Below, piece by piece: positions 3,957 through 6,959 of a DNA stretch of 6,959 nt. Below the pieces are notes generated by a model, which saw nothing but the letters and a program-made list of their open reading frames with translations, searched no databases and was not told the DNA's origin. This DNA is from CAMBDR01 sp046597185. Its GTDB lineage: Bacteria; Pseudomonadota; Gammaproteobacteria; Burkholderiales; Burkholderiaceae_D. Each line of letters starts with the position of its first letter. Positions within the stretch are counted from its first letter, which is position 1. Location: contig JBKJLF010000289.1 of NCBI GenBank assembly GCA_046597185.1, positions 1-6,959 of the forward strand. Direction: 5' to 3'. The translations under genes and the position numbers were made by a program.

Positions 3957-6524
3957 TTATGCGAGTTTGTAGGTGTTGAGTAGTGAATTGATTGCAGGGG
4001 CATCACGTTGTGCTATGGCGTTTAATCCAGTGCGGGTAATATGCCGCGCCAAAAAGAATTCCAAAAAGCTGCGATGCGAAAAGCCGTAAAAACCATCGGG
4101 TGTGCGGGACAAAAACGCCGCCGTGCGTAATTCCACATCCAATTGGTTGGGGTCAAGCTGGCCGCGTAAATCGCTACGGTCTTTGACCAGCAGATACAGG
4201 TCGCCATAGTGCAGCCGATTGCCTTCGCGCTGCCATAATTCGTGCGCCAACACTTCCAATATGCAACGCAATTGTTCACTATTGCTTTGCCGTTCGATGG
4301 GTTTAAAATCATCGAGCCATTTATCGGTATAAATTTGATACAGCGCCCCTGTGGTCAGCGCATGGCCACTGGCCGCTTCCTGTTCCTTCAGCTTGGGTAG
4401 GCTCTGGATGATGATGTCCAGCAATTGCGGCCGGTCGCCCAGTTGCAGCAGGTTTTGTTTTTGCAAAAACTTCAGCGCGGTGTCGCCTTCTTTGTCACCC
4501 AAGCGTTTTGTGAGAAATTCTTTAACCTGATTTGGCGTAAACATCGCCACCGTATCGATGTTGCCATCAAAGCCCAATGCCAGCCCTTGCAAGGCGGACT
4601 GCGCGCCGATCTCTTCCACGCGCCCACTGGCTTCGCCATGGTCTTTAAAAAATTGTTCACGGCAAGTGATCAAAAGGCGGTTTGACAGCTTCGTCGGCCC
4701 CGCTTCACCAGCCAAACGCGCAAGACTGCGGAATTGCTCCACCACGCTACGGCCAGAGGTGGCCAGGCCCATTTCGTCGAAGCTGTCAAGCAGCAATGCA
4801 ATGCGCCCTTGTTCGATCAGGTATTGCAGTACACGCGGGTCTTTGCGCTGGCCCGTCGCGCGTAGCCATGCGTCTGCCAGCAATTCTTCCAGCGTGACTT
4901 TGTTGGGCACATCGCGCAGGTTGACGCGTAGCGGCACCGCGCGGGTGCTGTCAGCTTTGGCCAGTTTGGCCAGCTCATATTCCAGCTTTTGGGTGAATGC
5001 AGTTTTGCCCGTGCCATAGTCACCCAATAAAATCCATAAGCGTTTGCCTGTGCCATTGGCCCACGCCAAGCCGTGTTGGATCAAATCTTGAATATCGTCC
5101 TTATCCTGGCCTTCATCGCCAGCATGCTTTTCGCGCTTGTTTTTGCCGGATTGCTTGTTGCCGTTGGCATGCTGCGTGACATAGGCGCGCGCCAGTGGGG
5201 ATTGCTCGAAGCTTTCGATAATTTTATTCAGATGCGGGCCAAAATCAAGCAGCCTGCGCTCCATATCCAGCGGTGTCATGGCTTGAATGCCGTGGTCTTT
5301 GGCCCAGGTTGCTACTACCGGCGATAAGCTGCGCGCTACCACCATGCCGCGTGCCTGCATGGCGCGCGCTTCGGGCAGGTTAAGCCATTGGTGCAATTGT
5401 TCTACCTTCGCCAAAGGCAGGCTGCGCCCTGAATCGCTGCATTCCACCAAATAAGTTGTGCTGTCAAGGCCGGATTCTATATGGGCGACCAAATCAATTT
5501 CTGCGCTGCCAATGGTTTGGTTTTCTGAGACGGTATAACCCAGCAAGCGCAATAATGCCGCCACTTGTTCGGCAAAGCTGCGCTCAGTTATTCCGCTATT
5601 GCGGGTAAGCCCAAAAATATCCGGGCGCGCACTGATTTGCTGTTGTTGCTCGATGTCGGCCTCGTGCAATTGATCGGCAAAACTGATCAATTCGGCGGCG
5701 AAGCGTTCATAATCTTTGGCGATGGCGCGCTCTGGTTGGGTAATGAGCAATGCTTCAGAAAAAGGCAAATCCGGGTCGTAGCGGATTTCATGCACACTGG
5801 CTAATTCCAATGTAAAGGCATCGGCCCAAATCTCGCGCCCTGCCGCCACCAGCTTGGGGTCGTCTTGCGGAATCGGTGACGCCACATAGTACAGTTTTAA
5901 GCTGGCATTTCTGTCGCGCAGGCTGCGTTGCTCGCCATTGTTTTGCGCCAAAGCGGCGCTGATTTGCCCCAGGCCATGCAGGTTTTGCGGCCCGTAGCCG
6001 CCAACCAGGACGGTGGCATCAGCAATGGCACCGGCCAGCAAGCCCCCCAGGTCGCTCAAGCCCGTGCGTGAATCGATAATAATGTGGCGAAACCCAAGCT
6101 CGCCCAGGTGTTCAATCAGCGCGTTCAACAGGTCGCGGCCAAGGGTGGGGGATTCCAACAACAAACCATGCCAGTCGATTTGATAATACAGATCAGGGCC
6201 ATGCGCTTTGTCGCCGTGGGCTGCCAAAATTGAATAGTTGGTGAAGGGTGTGGTATGCACCAGGTCTGCGAATTGCGCCAATTCGGCAGCTTGGGGCGGG
6301 ATGTTTTTTTGCGCTTGCCATTGAATTAACCAGTCAAAAAAGCCGTTTTTGACGCCACCAGCGTTGCGCAAAGCCCGAATCCTGTGCAGGCCCGGTGCTT
6401 CCGCGTCTAAATCCCATAATAGCGTTTTGCCTTTGCGCGCCAAAGCCAGCGCCATATTGGCGGCCAAAATAGTGCGGCCTACGCCACCTTTGTAACTGTA
6501 AAATGTAAAAACGGCTGGGCGCAT
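3957..6524 (-). CDS. MinD/ParA-like ATPase - endonuclease-like - NACHT STAND NTPase, 855 aa
   Basis: This is a bacterial NLR-like signalling ATPase, probably cytoplasmic. Residues 1-290 form a MinD/ParA-type (SIMIBI) domain: KGGVGRT at 12-18 (Arg replaces the usual P-loop Lys, typical of this subgroup, while signature Lys12 stays), WDLDAEAPGL 37-46 and IIIDSRTGLSDLGG 148-161. Residues 310-430 resemble an Mrr-type restriction endonuclease: helix RSFAEQVAALLRLLGY, then GSAEIDLVA (Asp344) and YLVECSDS (Glu361); the expected Lys of E-x-K is Ser363. A charged linker (450-475) leads to a NACHT domain: Walker A GDYGTGKT 501-508, Walker B IALLLDSFDEM 575-585, sensor LLITCRE 617-623, GDRPQLL 696-702 and the winged-helix signature GFYGFSHRSFLEFFLARHI 811-829. 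Only 26 residues follow, so no LRR, TPR or WD repeat sensor is attached. The ATG lies 3 bases after the upstream regulator stop with no clear ribosome site, implying coupling. Antiphage or conflict function is inferred from known bacterial NACHT proteins. Confidence 0.9.
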   Translation of the reverse strand: MRPAVFTFYSYKGGVGRTILAANMALALARKGKTLLWDLDAEAPGLHRIRALRNAGGVKNGFFDWLIQWQAQKNIPPQAAELAQFADLVHTTPFTNYSILAAHGDKAHGPDLYYQIDWHGLLLESPTLGRDLLNALIEHLGELGFRHIIIDSRTGLSDLGGLLAGAIADATVLVGGYGPQNLHGLGQISAALAQNNGEQRSLRDRNASLKLYYVASPIPQDDPKLVAAGREIWADAFTLELASVHEIRYDPDLPFSEALLITQPERAIAKDYERFAAELISFADQLHEADIEQQQQISARPDIFGLTRNSGITERSFAEQVAALLRLLGYTVSENQTIGSAEIDLVAHIESGLDSTTYLVECSDSGRSLPLAKVEQLHQWLNLPEARAMQARGMVVARSLSPVVATWAKDHGIQAMTPLDMERRLLDFGPHLNKIIESFEQSPLARAYVTQHANGNKQSGKNKREKHAGDEGQDKDDIQDLIQHGLAWANGTGKRLWILLGDYGTGKTAFTQKLEYELAKLAKADSTRAVPLRVNLRDVPNKVTLEELLADAWLRATGQRKDPRVLQYLIEQGRIALLLDSFDEMGLATSGRSVVEQFRSLARLAGEAGPTKLSNRLLITCREQFFKDHGEASGRVEEIGAQSALQGLALGFDGNIDTVAMFTPNQVKEFLTKRLGDKEGDTALKFLQKQNLLQLGDRPQLLDIIIQSLPKLKEQEAASGHALTTGALYQIYTDKWLDDFKPIERQSNSEQLRCILEVLAHELWQREGNRLHYGDLYLLVKDRSDLRGQLDPNQLDVELRTAAFLSRTPDGFYGFSHRSFLEFFLARHITRTGLNAIAQRDAPAINSLLNTYKLA
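3963..3998. repeat. 36-bp direct repeat, copy inside the NACHT gene 3' end
   Basis: This copy covers the codons for PAINSLLNTYKL at the end of the NACHT protein. The bases beside the two copies differ (C versus T before, G versus C after), so the repeat boundary is sharp. The two copies are separated by 37 unique bases. Deletion between them would remove 73 bp and the current stop codon, replacing the terminal Ala with NGVEEI. Confidence 0.9.
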
Positions 6525-6527
6525 GGT

Positions 6528-6959
6528 TTAGGCTGCTTGCTGAAAAGGTTGCGGAGCAAAAAAAGTGGCCCCATGCCCCTTGAACCTGGTGGGCGGTGCT
6601 TGCACAGCAGGTATTGCGCCGTAGGGCGCACGCTCTTGCATGAGCACGTGAGTCGGTGCAACTGCGGCGGGGCGTTGCATAAGGGATACCCAATTTTCTT
6701 TACCACGACGGTTGCGCGTAATCTGGGCGCGTGATTCCATGATGGCGAGCACCTGACTCACCCGCCCCGGGCTCAATTGCAAGGCCTGCCCTAATTCCAG
6801 TTGGGTCATTTCACCTTTGTTACGCAGATGTTCAATAATGACCGGTTCTTGCAACAATTCTTGCGAATGGGGTGAGCTTCTGGCGCGAATGGCCAGTCGT
6901 TTGCCTTCCAGTAAATCGGCAAACCCGGCCCAGCGTATGCCTAAACGGGTCGCTTCTTC
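6528..6959 (-). CDS. Winged-helix DNA-binding regulator, upstream copy (5' end outside window)
   Basis: This is the paralogue of the protein at 3221-3745: 65 of 83 residues match by hand, from SQELLQEP to HVLMQERAPYG. It carries the same winged helix (EMTQLELGQALQLSPGR, VSQVLAIME) and basic wing (RNRRGKENWVSLM). The frame is open to the window edge with no ATG or GTG start in view. A TTG at 6857 lies inside the conserved region and is rejected, so the true start is outside. Relative to the other copy it has at least 15 extra N-terminal residues (EEATRLGIRWAGFADLLEGK appears there), and its C-terminus is different and shorter (AIPAVQAPP... ending PQPFQQAA). It lies directly before the NACHT gene, three bases apart, so the two are co-transcribed and probably co-regulated. 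It could be a regulator or a DNA-binding partner of the NACHT protein. Confidence 0.85.
   Translation of the reverse strand, partial: EEATRLGIRWAGFADLLEGKRLAIRARSSPHSQELLQEPVIIEHLRNKGEMTQLELGQALQLSPGRVSQVLAIMESRAQITRNRRGKENWVSLMQRPAAVAPTHVLMQERAPYGAIPAVQAPPTRFKGHGATFFAPQPFQQAA

Larger units (their letters stand above)
3448..6914. repeat. Direct repeats (paralogous regulator genes) bracketing the NACHT gene
   Basis: Bases 3448-3745 align without gaps to about 6617-6914 at an offset of 3169 in the same orientation, with the best similarity from 3448 to about 3720. The longest exact run I found is 25 bases (3448-3472 and 6617-6641), encoding most of HVLMQERAPYG. Similarity stops sharply beyond that motif, where the C-termini diverge. 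This indicates an old duplication, and the copies could recombine to delete the NACHT gene. Confidence 0.8.

Noticed and set aside
3890..3998. The 36-bp repeat as a CRISPR array or attachment site
   Set aside because: There are only two copies with a 37-base interval, one copy is coding, and there is no cas gene, integrase or tRNA nearby.
4558..5019. Plus-strand reading frame opposite the NACHT domain (also 4425-4685)
   Set aside because: Ser/Arg-rich shadow of the NACHT coding sequence, with no ribosome site or recognisable motif.
6528..6857. TTG at 6857 as start of the upstream regulator
   Set aside because: Conserved residues shared with the paralogue (SQEL) lie upstream of it in frame, so the gene begins further out.

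Overview
The window looks like a chromosomal segment of a Gram-negative proteobacterium. Codon usage is rich in TTG/CTG and GC-leaning, and the gene families fit a betaproteobacterium, but this taxonomic guess is weak because no marker gene is present. It holds a plus-strand half (a sensor kinase end and a P-type ATPase operon) that converges on a minus-strand half (a NACHT-type signalling ATPase bracketed by two related DNA-binding proteins).

Plus strand, 1-3162: the window opens inside a sensor histidine kinase, of which only the C-terminal ATP-binding domain is visible (to 407). An AT-rich leader (408-544) holds a candidate extended -10 promoter and GATAA-type repeats. A two-gene operon follows: a 38-residue single-helix membrane peptide (545-661) whose stop overlaps, as ATGA, the start of an 834-residue P-type ATPase (658-3162). 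The ATPase is catalytically intact. However, it has unusual residues where the ion-binding site normally lies, and it appears to lack the last (tenth) membrane helix.

Minus strand, 6959-3221: this reads from the right edge. First comes the end of a winged-helix protein whose start lies beyond the window (stop at 6528). Three bases later begins an 855-residue multidomain protein (6524-3957). In order it has a MinD/ParA-like ATPase with a KGGVGRT loop, a restriction-endonuclease-like (Mrr/PD-(D/E)XK-type) module that lacks the usual catalytic lysine, a charged linker, and a NACHT STAND NTPase with complete Walker A and B motifs. This architecture resembles bacterial NLR-like conflict/antiphage proteins. 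Downstream, behind its own promoter and palindromic operator, lies a second winged-helix gene (3745-3221), 78% identical to the first over 83 aligned residues by hand count.

The two winged-helix genes form direct repeats about 3.17 kb apart around the NACHT gene. A perfect 36-bp direct repeat spans the NACHT gene's 3' end; deletion between its copies would swap the protein's last residue for a different short tail. The probable system is therefore regulator, NLR-like ATPase, regulator, with built-in repeats that could permit loss or C-terminal change. Its function as immunity is inference; no experiment or search was available.
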